From: Epiperipatus broadwayi
Lineage: Eukaryota; Onychophora; Udeonychophora; Euonychophora; Peripatidae
Length of the DNA stretch: 64,000 nucleotides
NCBI GenBank assembly: GCA_028023455.1
Contig: JAQFVV010006305.1
Coordinates: 3,835,001-3,899,000 of the forward strand
Direction of reading: 5' to 3'
In this document: piece after piece, positions 1 through 11,400 of the stretch
Numbering within the stretch: the first letter of the stretch is position 1
Layout: every line of letters starts with the position of its first letter
The notes under the pieces: generated by a model
What the model was told of the DNA's origin: nothing
Database searches by the model: none
What the model saw: the letters and a program-made list of their open reading frames with translations, nothing else
Program-made: the position numbers and the translations under genes

Positions 1-58
1 ATATTTACAAATTGTTGATTCAAATAGCAATTCATAATCATTCACATTGATTTTTTGT

Positions 59-60
59 AA

Positions 61-133
<73 letters not shown>
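59..133. repeat. (ATT)n array, poly-TAA tail of the LINE
   Basis: About 25 uninterrupted ATT units. On the minus strand this is a TAA run directly after the LINE 3' untranslated region, as in I-factor-like LINEs that end in TAA repeats rather than poly(A). It could also be partly a pre-existing microsatellite target. Confidence 0.9.
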
Positions 134-134
<1 letters not shown>

Positions 135-512
135 GTTTCAATAAAGGCTTTATTGATCTCAATGGTTTACATAAGTTTACATCTAGAAAAATTTGAAATT
201 TAACATACAATGAATAATATTAGGGTAAACACATATAAATGAATTTAGTGATTACACTTTGTGGTTAATGGACTATAACAATATAAAAATTAAAAAAGCA
301 AAAATAATCAAAGTTATAACGTTTGAGAAGCTTATTTAGTTTTGTCCGCATGTCACTTTGAATGTTAGTTGTATGATAGTTTTTCTTTGCAGCATTCACA
401 GCATTGATGGTTGTTTTAACAATGACCATGTTGCTGCATATAAGTGGGGGTTGGTTATTATTTTATCTCTATTTCGAATGTGTAGCAGTTTGTTGCTAAA
501 TGTAGCTGGGTG

Positions 513-2323
513 TCATCTGGTGTTATTGCCAATTAAGAAAGTACATCGGGTGCACCAATACGCATATAGAACAAATGTGGCTGCCCTAATGCTAGGTATT
601 GATCTTCCCTGAAAAGCAGCTATTATGTGATTAATGATTGTACCCGGTTTTCTGTAGGTGTTACACATCATCTGTCGTGTTTGGTTAAGTGCACACATTG
701 ATAAATAAAGTGGTCCAGTGTCTCTTCTGCTCGATGGCAGAGTCCACAGAAGGGGTCAATAGATATATACATTCTTTTATGATAAAGAAAGTGGGTTGTT
801 GGCAAGGCAATGAGATTGATTTTCATGATAAAATCAAAGTATTTGGGCTCTAGAGCCCATTTTTTATATTCCTTGAGTAGTCTCTTGTTGTTAATTCCTA
901 GCATAGGTTGTATAACATTAGTATCTGCTTCTCTGTTTATTAAACCATAAATATCCCAGAATGAATACTTATGCAAATACTGTTCTGGAATCTTGTCTGT
1001 GGTTTTGCATTGGTATATAATGTTGGTGAAAAAGGAACATTTTGTAGGTGGTCTATCTGTTGGAGTAACTTCTAGCAAGTGCTTAATTTTGGGGTATTTG
1101 GCAAGTATTGTGATTATTGAGTTCCTTAACTTCTGTATATGAAAAACAATGATGTTGTGCAAGCCAAGTCCATTTTTTATTAGAGGTTGGCTAAGTTTTT
1201 TTGTGGAAATTGCTACTGTTTTTCTGGCCCAAAGTAGTTTATTATATATGGTTTTAATTTTTGAAATGAACCCCTTTGAGAATGAAATAACCGGTACATA
1301 GTAAGTTATTTTGGTTGTGATAAGCTGGTTAATTAACTGTACTTTGGAATATAGTGAAAGATATGCCTTGGACAAGAAGTTTATAATTTTTGTGGCTTTT
1401 TCTTTAAGTTTATTTTGGATATGACATCTCACTCCTGTAATTCCCATATGAAATGGGAACCCAAGGAAAGAGTTTGGTTTTGATTTGTAAATTGATGTAC
1501 ATGGTTTACCAGTGTGTAGAGACCAGGCTGTGGTTTTCGCTGGATTAAATGATAATTCATATTTTTGTGAATATTCTTGTAATATCTTTTGGAGTTGCGG
1601 TATTTGTTTTTTTGATGTCAGGAATATGGTAACATTATCCATATAGGCGATGCATGTAGTGCGCTGTGTTGTGTCTGGTATCTCGATCCCAGTAAATGCA
1701 TTTTGTATGCTTTTAATAATGGGATTGATGTAAAATATAAACAATAGTGAACTAAGAGGGGATCCTTGGGATATAGATTTGGTGGGTGTGAAAGATGGTG
1801 AGTTTCTTCCATTTAAAGTTATATGGATCTCTCTGTTTAGAAGCAGGTTAGCAATTATATATAGATGTGTTCTAGGAATTTCTGTGTCTTTTAGCATTTT
1901 TAGAAGTGTGTATATAATGACTGAGTCAAATGCAGCTTCTATGTCAAGCTGCACAACAATGGGTCCATATTTTTTCCGCTGTTTTACTGTTGCTAGAATT
2001 GCTTTGAAGAATAAAGCTGCTTCTGTTGTTGAAGAGTTTTTCTTTGCATATTGTGTTTCAGAAATAAGTGGCATTATATACAGTTCAATTTCATCTTTAA
2101 TAATTTTCTCTATAATTTTGATCGGCAAAGGTCCCATAGATATTGGTCTGAGGTCTGTAATAGGTGGAATAATTGCTTTCTTTTTATTATAGGGTACTAT
2201 GGCTATTGGATAGACACCCTCCATGGGTTGAATTTGTTGTGCTAGATGGTTTGCTAACTGACACAAATATTCTGTTGTGAATTTACTTAGATGCTTTAAT
2301 ACAAACAATGGAACTCCAGACTA
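513..2323 (-). pseudogene. LINE ORF2, reverse transcriptase and C-terminal zinc motif
   Basis: A 546-codon stop-free stretch runs from 2308 to 668; upstream it is cut by an in-frame TAG at 2323-2321, where the conserved LP..SG.P segment begins. RT motifs: DLRPISMGPLPIKIIEKII (residues 52-70), QLDIEAAFDSV (120-130, with the motif A Asp), SISQGSPLSSLLF (178-190) and motif C as AYMDNVTIF (221-229), where the usual second Asp of YxDD is Asn. A Cys/His motif, CGLCHRAEETLDHFIYQC, lies near the end. A frameshift near 690 would continue into a frame ending at 513 (containing LYAYWC), probably the true C terminus. The first codon of the 546-codon frame is TTG, so it is not a real start. Confidence 0.88.
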
Positions 2324-3624
2324 CCTGGATGGCAAGCGTTTCAAATAGTATTTAGTTTTGTTGTGAATAGATCTTTTGTGAATGGGGTTTTTGTCTCTGG
2401 TGGGCCAAACAGATTATGTGGTATTTTATATGGTTGTCTTTCTTGTAATTTCTCTTTAAAATATTCAAAAATTGGCATAATCATATTGTGTCCTGCATAT
2501 GTTCCACTATTTGTATATAGTGCCATTGGCACTTTTACATCTGGTTGGTTCCCCAGTGCCCATCTTATATAATCTCTTGTCCAAGTGTGTGGCCTGGTTA
2601 GGCATACCTTGCTTTTCTTTATCTTCAGATAGCTTTTGAGTTCTTCACATGCTTTATTGTATGCATGTGTAAGCTTGAATATATACTGCTGGGTGCAGTG
2701 TGATGGGTTAATCATGATTATTCTCTGGTGTAACTGATCTGCCAGAGACAAAAGTCTTGATGGTGGAGGTTGTTTTTTTGTTATATGGTTGATGTTAAAG
2801 GACAACATTCCCATAAATGCTAGATATTTCTGGACCGGGTTCAAAGTCATATCTTTGATTTTGTTTAGCATTATGTAGGTCTCAGAGAACAGAAATTCAG
2901 GGGTTGTTTCTGGGAGTAAAACTCTTATTGTTCTTGTAAGTGGAAAGGGTGATATTTGAATTTGGGCACAGTCAATTGTGACTATTTGAGCTGAGTGATC
3001 GGAAAAAGTTGAGGGAGTTAGTTTTATTTCAATAAGGTGGTGAAGCATTGGAGAATAAAAGCACAGATCAATAAGTGAAGAGAAGCGATTATTGTGGAAA
3101 GAGATGGCATCATCTGGCAAAAAACCTTGGCCACTCATTAGTGGTATGTTTATTCTGTGAAGCCAACGTTGGGTAAATTCCTGATATTTTAAATTAAAAT
3201 CTCCAATTAAGATGGTTGGGTTTGAAGTTGTAGCTAACCTTGAATTAATGTTTGCAATTATGGTATCTATTTTTTTATCCTGTAAAGACATATATACAAA
3301 AACCAGATTTATTGTTATGCTTTTTTGGTTGAAGGTTGCAATTAATAAGTTCATGTCAATGTGAATTATTTTGAACGTGTGAATGGGCAATTTCTAGCAA
3401 TTATGAGTCCAGTTCCAGCTGAGGGAGAGGAAGAGTCTCTGGAGCATGCACAGAAACCTTCCATATTTAAATGTTTGGCTGGGTCAGTTTGTGATCCAGC
3501 ATAAATTTTTGTCTCAAGTATACCAAGCAAGTGTGGTTGTATATCCTTGATCCAATGTTTTAACATTAATTTTTGAGGTTGAGTTCAAACCCCTGACATG
3601 GATTGCCACAATTTTTATTTTCAT
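2324..3624 (-). pseudogene. LINE ORF2, N-terminal APE endonuclease and linker, frameshifted
   Basis: The likely start is the ATG at 3624, where the first residues include IHVRGLNS, a typical APE-endonuclease opening. The frame shifts near 3566 and again near 3385. Across the three frames the catalytic landmarks are present: LLGILETK (the Glu/Lys motif), GTGLII, ILIGDFN, RFSSLIDLCFYS and SDHSAQIV. The enzyme would nick target DNA to prime reverse transcription. The 349-codon piece (3390-2341) also contains the linker to the RT, and a third shift occurs near 2341-2350. Endonuclease residues look intact even though the frame is not. Confidence 0.87.
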
Positions 3625-3652
3625 TATATGTTTTTTGGTTGAGATTTAAATA

Positions 3653-5178
3653 TTAAAGGTGATCTGGTGTTTCTTCCCATTCATTCTCATATTCCATTTC
3701 CAGATCTTCATCTGTTTCCACTGTAGTTGTATTGTTGTGATCAGAAAGGCTAAGGTTGGATTCTGTTTTGATTTTTTTGGGCCTTCTATTTTTCTTTAGT
3801 GGGAAGCCTGGTCTTCTTCTTTGTTCTGTGTCAGCTTTGGCAATTTGAGGCATATTTGGGGTGATAGCTTCCATAATTTCCATTGTTGTATTATTTTTAA
3901 TATTGGGTGTTTGGTGTGTTATATATATTTTTTCTTGATCACTATTACTGTGTGAGTTTATTTGTTGTTTTATTATCTCTTTTTCATCAGTATTTTTGGT
4001 AGGCTGATTTAGATTGTGCGCTATTTTTTCCATTGGAGCCTCTTGAGGTTGTTGACTTTCTGTTTTTTTATCAGTGGGGGTTTGAATTCTATTGGTTGAT
4101 TTTGTTGATAAATCCAGAATTTCAGGTGCTGGCAACGTGTGTGCAGTTTTTTTATTATTCAATTGCTGTTGATCTGTGGTTTTTTTTATTAATTTTTTCT
4201 TGTTTATTAGTTGTTTTCGTTATCTGTTTTGTACTGTTTGATTCCAGTTGGTGAGCTTCTGTTGGTTGATCTTCAGAGCTCGGTTGGTTTTTTTTGGTTG
4301 ATTTTGGTGTTGCAATCGATTGCTAAGTGTCCGGTTTCACCGCACGCAAAACATCTCAGCATTAATCCTTTTACGTGAATAGTCAGTATTGCATTCTGGT
4401 AAATTATTTGTGTTGGAATATCCTCCGGGTTTACATTGTCATTCAGCTTTATTTTGAAATAAAAGTTGTTGCTGAAAACCGGTATGGGGGTGTTGGATAA
4501 GTAGATTTGTTTTATATAAATAGCTTTGCCAAATGACTGTATTAATTTTTGAAAATCCTGAATGGTATATCCGAAGTAAGTGTTTTTAATTATTCCGTTA
4601 CAATAGTTTTGCAAGCATTGATCGACTATTATTAGTGCGTAGCTTCCCAAAGTTTTTACTTTAGTTTGAAATCTTGCACGCTGATGTTCATCGAAAAACT
4701 GAATTTCAACATATTGCGAGTTTGGATGCTCTCCAATACTAGAGTCTGTATCCCACAATGCTGTTGCTGTCAGCTCCTCGTAAAGAAGCTCTCTGGGGAA
4801 TTTATAGAGTGTTAAATTCCTATCAGTGACAGCTAACACTAATGATCTTGGTGAAAAATTTTTTTGGAAAGTTGCGAATAATTTTTTTGGGATGGTGCTG
4901 TTGAAATTAATGTTTATTTCTTGCAATTCATCTTGATTCCATATCGTTGGGGAGGGCTCTTCATTATTGTTTTCCATGAGGTTTAAATTATTTATGTTGG
5001 CTTGATTTACCTTCCTAAATCTTGCTGTCTGTGTTAATGCTGGACTTTTTTCGATGCTGTGAAGCTGCTGGTTTATTTTTGTTACGTTTGCGTATGTTTT
5101 TGCGATAGTGGCAGTTTTCATTTTATCACCGTTTGTTTGGGCGCAATTTACGTTGTTTGCTTCTTGACGTGACGCCAT
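3653..5178 (-). pseudogene. LINE ORF1 (gag-like nucleic-acid-binding protein), two frameshifts
   Basis: An ATG at 5178 opens a 301-codon frame ending at 4273. A second frame covers 4162-3653 (169 codons). A third frame without stops (about 4277-4180) bridges them, so the ancestral ORF was about 500 residues, broken by two shifts in A-runs of the coding strand (about 4283-4290 and 4173-4182). Near residues 278-291 there is a CCHC zinc knuckle, CFACGETGHLAIDC (CX2CX4HX4C), preceded by a typical gag-like domain. The distal part is rich in Q, N, T and K and low in complexity, ending in an acidic stretch. Such proteins bind the LINE RNA to form the RNP. ORF2 starts 28 bases further on. Confidence 0.88.
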
Positions 5179-5383
5179 GCTTGTTTATGACGTTAGAATT
5201 TATTTTTTGTTATGAACGACCATATTACTTACTTTTTGCTAGAAAATAACTGTTCAGTAGTTAGCCATCGCTGTCTTTATCTATCACAGATATATATCAC
5301 AGTTTTTAAGTGTGAAAACGATTAGAATATGGGAAAAAAAAGATTATTAATAAGACCTTCATTCTTGATGACTTAGGCTTACA

Positions 5384-5395
5384 CGCGCATGCGCA
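5384..5395. promoter_or_regulatory. NRF-1-like palindrome at the LINE 5' end
   Basis: CGCGCATGCGCA matches the NRF-1 consensus YGCGCAYGCGCR at every position. It sits in the first bases of the LINE 5' leader, about 205 bases upstream of the ORF1 ATG, where APE-type LINEs carry their internal promoter. It is very conspicuous in such an AT-rich window. Its role as a promoter element is inferred. Confidence 0.5.
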
Positions 5396-5398
5396 TTC

Positions 5399-5430
<32 letters not shown>
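5399..5430. repeat. (TAT)n microsatellite at the LINE 5' border
   Basis: About ten TAT units lie directly beside the presumed LINE 5' end, of the same motif class as its tail. This fits insertion into a TAA microsatellite or a preceding truncated copy. Confidence 0.85.
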
Positions 5431-5431
<1 letters not shown>

Positions 5432-8400
5432 ATAAAAGAAATTGTAAATATTGTTTCATAAAATGCTAGTGAGATGTGATTTTAAAAAGCAATTATTATT
5501 TGCATTCTTAAATTTTTTTATATCTATATGTATGGCATGTAATAAATGAAAAATGATAACCATAAAATCATACTAAAGTTAATAGCAAACTTAATAGGTA
5601 TTTAATAATAATACACACACACTGAAACATATATATATATAAAAAGACAACCTTTTTCTGATACATTCTTGCTAAATAATATATCAATTTTGATGTTAAG
5701 ATTTTTTTATTTTACTAATAAAATTTTATAACTTACTGATAAGATTTAAGTTTTAAAATTTTAACAACTTTTTAATATTTAACTGTCCATCGTTCAAAAG
5801 AAATTATATACTAAAAGAAAATCTTATGCTTTTAAAAAGTTGAAAAGATGTTAGAGTTTAATAAGAAGGACATCATCCAGATTACTGAAACCAGTAATGT
5901 TCTTCATTATCTGGTAATAAGAGTCAGAGGCCATTTAGACAGAAAGCAAAATAGCACTTATTTAACCAAAATCTACAAAAACTGTTTAATGCAAAGCATT
6001 AAACGAATCTAAAAAATATTTTTCTCTCTCAATCTTTTATGATTTTCTACTAAATACTTTATGAGTTGTAAATATATACCATTATAGAATGGATTTCGAA
6101 TTTACTGAAGTTTTATATAAAACTAACTATTAAAAGAACTGATGATAAATACTGTATAAATATTTAAAAAAATATCCATTTAATATATATATTTACACAC
6201 CCACATATATTATTTTTTAAACTATTTCAAATATATTAATGAATTTACCTGCTATAATTTGCGATTTGAATCAAGGCTAGATAAAACTTTGAAATTTTCC
6301 AGCTTCTTATCAAATCCAGAATTTTTTTATACAGATAGCTAGTCTATAACAAACTATCTATTTCATTCAATATTGGTTGAAAAATGATGTATCAAGCTAA
6401 TACTAATTAGAGAGAAAAACAAGGATGATATACCATTTAAATCACATCCCCAAACAGTTGGGAAGTCTGGTCATTAATGACATCTTTTACTGTTTCTCTA
6501 TAAAAGAAAGGGAGAACTCTGCAAGAGACTTTACTTTGCAATTGTCTATTTGAAGGCTATTTTAACTTAGCCTATATTATCAGTAGTGACAAAAAATGTA
6601 CAAAATTTCTTCTATAGGCTTTTTTTCTTTATTAATTCAGATATTTTTTATTCTGATATTATTTTTATCCTTAAATAAATAAAAATAACATTGGTTGGAA
6701 TATTGAGATAGAAATTCTAAGCTGTGGTATTCATAAAAATTAAACCAATAGTAGTCTATGTATCAGCTGCTTTATCCATTATGGAAGTAGCATTAGTATA
6801 AAAGTGAAAATATTAATAAACAATACTGGATTACCTTCGAACCTTAAAAAATAATTGTGATGATCAGATTATTAATGACCATGGTACACAAAGTCTTCAT
6901 AAATCACAATTGAGTGTCTTCAAAAATAGCATGATGAATGAATTGATAATGAAAGAGATTGGTTGATAAATTATTACACTGAATGATAGCTCATGAATTG
7001 ATAACAAGCTTATGAGAATTGCACTATGATTCTAAAAGAACTGGATAGTTAAAATATTGACATACTATAAGCATGCTTAACTAATATATAACCTAATACT
7101 AAGTTAGATATATTTACTTAAAACATAAATATAAAAAACACAGAAAGGTTAAAGTTTTAAGCAAAAAAAAACATAGTTTAATGAATTAAGAATATAATTA
7201 AATCCTTTTTTTAAAATTAGATTTCAAAATAACCTACAAGTGATGATTAATTGTCTTGCTGTTTTTAAACACTAAATACTTTATTTTTGAAAATTTTAAT
7301 AAAAGAATAGTTTTCATCTCACATCATCAAAATTAAAAAATTGATTTGAAATATAATCATAATAGCAATCAGAAGTTTATTTCACTTGGATAAACTTGCA
7401 TTAAATTTTATTTTGTGATATCTGTATCTCAAATCTTTGCCATTTTAAATATAGTCTTTGCTTTTAGGTAATTACTATTTTTACATAAGTCCTAATGATG
7501 GCCTTGGGTAATTATGTTATATTTTCAAATTATGATTTCACATTTTATTTCACATTTAAGATTTATCATTTTCTTTTAAATTTAAAAAATATGAATAATA
7601 TATAAAATTATAAAAATGCATTACAATAATTGTAGTAATTATAATATTATATAATAATATTTAACAAGGTATGCAAACAAGTAAGCTTTATGATAATATT
7701 GAATATATTCATTCATTTTTATGTCACACATTGTGGAACAACATTAGTTGAAAGTTTTGAATCATTAAAATTAAAATTCATGAAACTTACTGTCAAAATT
7801 TTTATCATGTTATTATACAATTAATCAATTATGATCACATTAAATTGCTTTGGGTGAAATATCTTTAATGAAACCTGCTAATTTTAAAAGGATAAGGCAA
7901 GAAAAAAAAAGAAAATTGTCACACTTACATATTTTCATTAATAGGTCTCTCAAATTCCTGTAAGACTAAATTACTATGACACCTCAAACATTTTTTCTAT
8001 CTCAGGCATTATTTTTCTTTCATTATCCATTTTAAATAATACATTTGATCTAATTTATATAATTAATTCTTAATAGCCATAAATAATTTGATAATTGTCA
8101 TTGAATGCATGTAAAGATTGTTTTGTTTGAAATCAAATGTTTCAACAAATAAGTGTGTACATATATATGACCAAAATATGTCCTCTTCATTAAAATTTTT
8201 TGTTGGGTTTATTTTTGCTGGAGCAACTTTTTACAATATCTATTTCTATTTTATATAGAATAGGTATATGCTAGTTCATATTCTGAAAATTCATTTCTGA
8301 TTATCATTTTCTTGCAGCTTCAGATTTTTATTTCTGATATTGCAACATCAGAAATTAGATATTTAAATAAAATTATGTGTTGCATCATCAAAGCATAGCA

Positions 8401-9543
8401 GTGTTAGAAATTATCCTTAGTTCTCTTATAACAATATGTTAAGAGAATGACAACTTTGAATATTCATTCTCCAAGAATCTGACTTATTCTGTATTTGTTT
8501 ATATTCATTGCAGCATCAATTTTCACCATTATTATTCATGCTGAATTTTGTCAGGATTCATGGTTTATTGATTACAAGTTCCTGGATAAAGTGCTACACT
8601 AGATTATCTTATATTGTTCTTATAAATAATCTCTCTATGAGATTAAAAATTAACATTAAAACAAATTATGATTGAACAAAATGATTTCAAGTGGGTAAAT
8701 GAGTTAGATATATATTACCATTCTGCTTACTCTAACTATAATTCAGATACAAAAAAATTAACAAATATAGATCAAGATTGGAGGAAATATCAATAAATCT
8801 TCCATGGTTAAAGATGTCACATACACAGCCAAAAACAATACTAAGATAATTAAAATCATGCTTAAGAGATGAAATAACTGCTTATACCAAAATACTGCAA
8901 TAAAAATAATATATATATATATATTACTTTTTATGATTCATAAAAAAAATATTTTTTTTCTTCAATTTCTTTCTTGCAAAAAAAAAAAAAAAGTACAATT
9001 TCTTAACAGTAAATTACTTTTTTAAAGCGTGAATTAAAATAAAATATAAGTAACAACAGCAAAAAAAAAAAAAAAAAAGAAAAGAAAAATAATATTATTA
9101 AAACATGCAGAACAATTTTTCACATTTTCTTTTCAATTTAGCAAAAAATCTGATTAAAACAGACAGTTATGTTCATATCTTTTCAAAAATTAAAAAGTTT
9201 TCAATTCAAAAAGTAGCTTGACAAATGTGTTATATGTATACATAAATTATTGACTCCACAAAGCATTCTTAATTTTCAAAGCTGCAACAATTTTTTTTTT
9301 ATCAAAGTTTGATTCTAAACAATACTATTAAGAAATGCTAATATAAACAAACTTTTGTACTATTTTATCATAGCTTTAAATTAGTTTTTTACCTGTCTTA
9401 CAGAATTCTATGCAGGTGTTTGAGAGCAATGGTCCAGGAAGTTAAAACTTTTTGCACTAATTTTAATATGCTAAAGTAAAAAAAAAATCTGTTTGCTAAG
9501 TTGAATAAAACTACTAATTTTGCTGTTTGAATATCATTTGATT
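5431..9543. other. AT-rich DNA without recognisable genes
   Basis: No frame has a recognisable domain. There are A-runs near 8985 and 9061, short TA tracts at 5630 and 8911, and no clear element. It is probably intergenic or intronic DNA with decayed repeats. Confidence 0.6.
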
Positions 9544-9554
9544 TAAACAAATGA

Positions 9555-9620
9555 CTTTAGTCAAGCATTGGTGGTTAGTGGGTTCGCTTCCCAGCTGATG
9601 CTATGACACATGAGAAAAAA
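9555..9620 (+). mobile_element. tRNA-like SINE, 5'-shortened copy
   Basis: The sequence contains a pol III B-box-like GGTTCGCTTCC followed by the shared 3' segment GATGCTATGACACATGAG and an A-run. An exact 11-base direct repeat, TAAACAAATGA, flanks it (9544-9554 and 9621-9631) and looks like a target-site duplication. The A-box half seen in the other two copies (16.6 and 61.0 kb) is missing. Confidence 0.72.
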
Positions 9621-9793
9621 TAAACAAATGAGTATAAGATTAATATATTATTATTATTTACTTTATTGATTGCAAATCAGGTATAATAAACAACTACCCT
9701 TTTTAATTACTTTGTAAATGCATTCATTAACTTAATGTCTCAACATATTGAGAGAAATATTTGTTTTATGTACACTTTTAATTTTATCTCGGT

Positions 9794-10008
9794 ATGCTCT
9801 CAGATCCAAGGTTCCTCACTGACAAAAGCCACAAGCTAGAAACTAGTCTGGGGATAATGGATGAGTAGGCATTAGATAGGGATTTTATACATGTCTTCCA
9901 TTGATTACCCTGGCTTGCACTGAGTGGCACTACTGTATAGACAGTTTTGCCTGTTTTAATAACAGTTATGAACAAGCATAAGAAATTGTGATCATGTGAT
10001 GTTTAGTA
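9794..10008. mobile_element. Arm of the first fold-back family (9.8/57.8/63.3 kb)
   Basis: The segment has the family core (AGCTAGAAACTAGTCTGGGG, then TTGCACTGAGTGGC) and continues through CAGTTTTGCC into a distal part ending GATCATGTGATGTTTA. The core recurs as the right arm at about 58.23-58.39 kb; the distal part recurs inverted at 63217-63280. Only one arm is present here. A 63-codon frame on the minus strand in this segment has no coding signature. Confidence 0.75.
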
Positions 10009-10146
10009 ATCTTGGTTAATTTAAATTTTGCATTTGTTCATAGTTGCTTAAGTGGCATGAACTTGTACTTGATTAGGATATCATCAGTTATGTAGATACG
10101 TAATTATTTTATCAAATCCATATTAAAATTAGATATTAGGGTAAAT

Positions 10147-10148
<2 letters not shown>

Positions 10149-10188
<40 letters not shown>
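10149..10188. repeat. (TA)n microsatellite
   Basis: About 20 TA units. Confidence 0.95.
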
Positions 10189-10191
<3 letters not shown>

Positions 10192-10587
10192 ATTATAAAT
10201 TTAAAAAAAATCAAATACTTGTTTTTATTTGAAACTATTAATATTAAAATTGATAATAAAAAGCTAAAATAAAAATCTGGTTATATAATAAGAAAAATAT
10301 GTATTAACATAAGAAATATTAGTCTTCCATTCAACATGCACTGGTTTTTAAAAAAAAAGAAATACAAAAAAATATCATTCTAGGTTTGTCAAAGTTATCC
10401 TGCATTGAGAGCTTGGGTTAGAAGTTTTAAGTATAATATAATGTTTTATACTCATGGGGAGTATAATTTTATATAATTTTAAATATAATTCTCTGTATAT
10501 TTAATAGATAAATTTCACTTATAAAATAAAATAAGAGAGTTCCTATTAAAATTATTAATATTTATATTTATAGGCTCATGAAAATCT

Positions 10588-10691
10588 TTTAATTATATAT
10601 ATATATATATGTGTGTGTGTGTAACAATATATTCATGATATATATTTAATTATATATATATATATATGTGTGTGTGTGTAACAATAATATT
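10588..10691. repeat. Duplicated (TA)n(TG)n block
   Basis: Two near-identical copies, about 10588-10633 and 10646-10691, each with TTTAATTA, a TA run, a TG run and GTAACAAT. A local tandem duplication of a compound microsatellite. Confidence 0.85.
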
Positions 10692-11300
10692 CAAGCTTAG
10701 ATTAATCAAATATGCTACATTTCTAAACACATACGCTTCATGATAACATAACAGTCAAAAGTTAATATATAATGAAGTCAATTGTAGCTAAAATAAGCAG
10801 TATGTGATTAATCTGCTTATTATATATTCATTGAGCACCAATTAAGATGTACTAAAGTTTCAAAAGAAGTTCATACTAGAGAGCAATAAATAAGTTTCAT
10901 ATATTTTACAGTTAATGTCAGAGTATTTACTAGAATAATCTATAAATAAGCATTTATTTTATATAGCATATGTTTACAATTGTAATTTAAAGTGACGGTT
11001 CCATCCTCATTCTTTACTTGCCAGTACTTCAGATTTACTCATATATAAGCATTTGAGTCGTAGGAATAAGAGGATTCCTTTTATTCCTGCATAAATACTA
11101 TATCTTGTATTGGTGAGAAAGTATTTATTTATTATTAACACTGGCAAAGCGTATGCACAATTAGCTTAAAAGGCTGATATTTGAATTTATAGAATAATCT
11201 ATATAAATTATTAAAATCAGTTATATTAAATATTAAAAGAATACCAATATTATGTCAAAATAATATTTGATTTCAACAAGATAGAGATTATTTCATTGTT
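10692..11300. other. AT-rich DNA, nothing recognised
   Basis: No domain-bearing frame or repeat boundary seen. Confidence 0.5.
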
Positions 11301-11400
11301 TCTGCAAAGATATATATACATATAATTGATGCAAAAGTAAGAGACAAAAATCTGCAAAGATATATATACATATAATTGATGCAAAAGTAAGAGACAAAAA
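11301..11400. repeat. Perfect 50-bp tandem duplication
   Basis: Bases 11301-11350 are repeated exactly at 11351-11400; each unit begins TCTGCAAAG and ends GAGACAAAAA. No divergence is visible, so the duplication is recent or an assembly artefact. Confidence 0.95.

Larger units (their letters stand above)
59..5398 (-). mobile_element. Near full-length non-LTR retrotransposon (LINE), decayed
   Basis: Reading on the minus strand, the element has a 5' leader (about 5398-5179), ORF1 (5178-3653), ORF2 (about 3624-513), a 3' untranslated region (about 512-134) and a (TAA)n tail seen as (ATT)n at 59-133. ORF1 has a CCHC knuckle. ORF2 has an APE-type endonuclease followed by an RT and a C-terminal Cys/His motif. 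No RNase H domain is visible. This order and the TAA tail fit the I/Jockey/R1 group of LINEs; the exact clade is not resolved here. Several frameshifts and one nonsense codon make the copy inactive, yet long frames survive, so the insertion is fairly young. TAA-type repeats also lie at the 5' border (5399-5430), so insertion into a microsatellite is possible. Confidence 0.9.

Noticed and set aside
358-612. 84-codon plus-strand frame
   Set aside because: Antisense to the LINE 3' end and C terminus of ORF2; no domain and the opposite-strand reading explains the conservation.
1779-2245. Two plus-strand frames of 137 and 64 codons
   Set aside because: Antisense shadows of the intact minus-strand RT frame.
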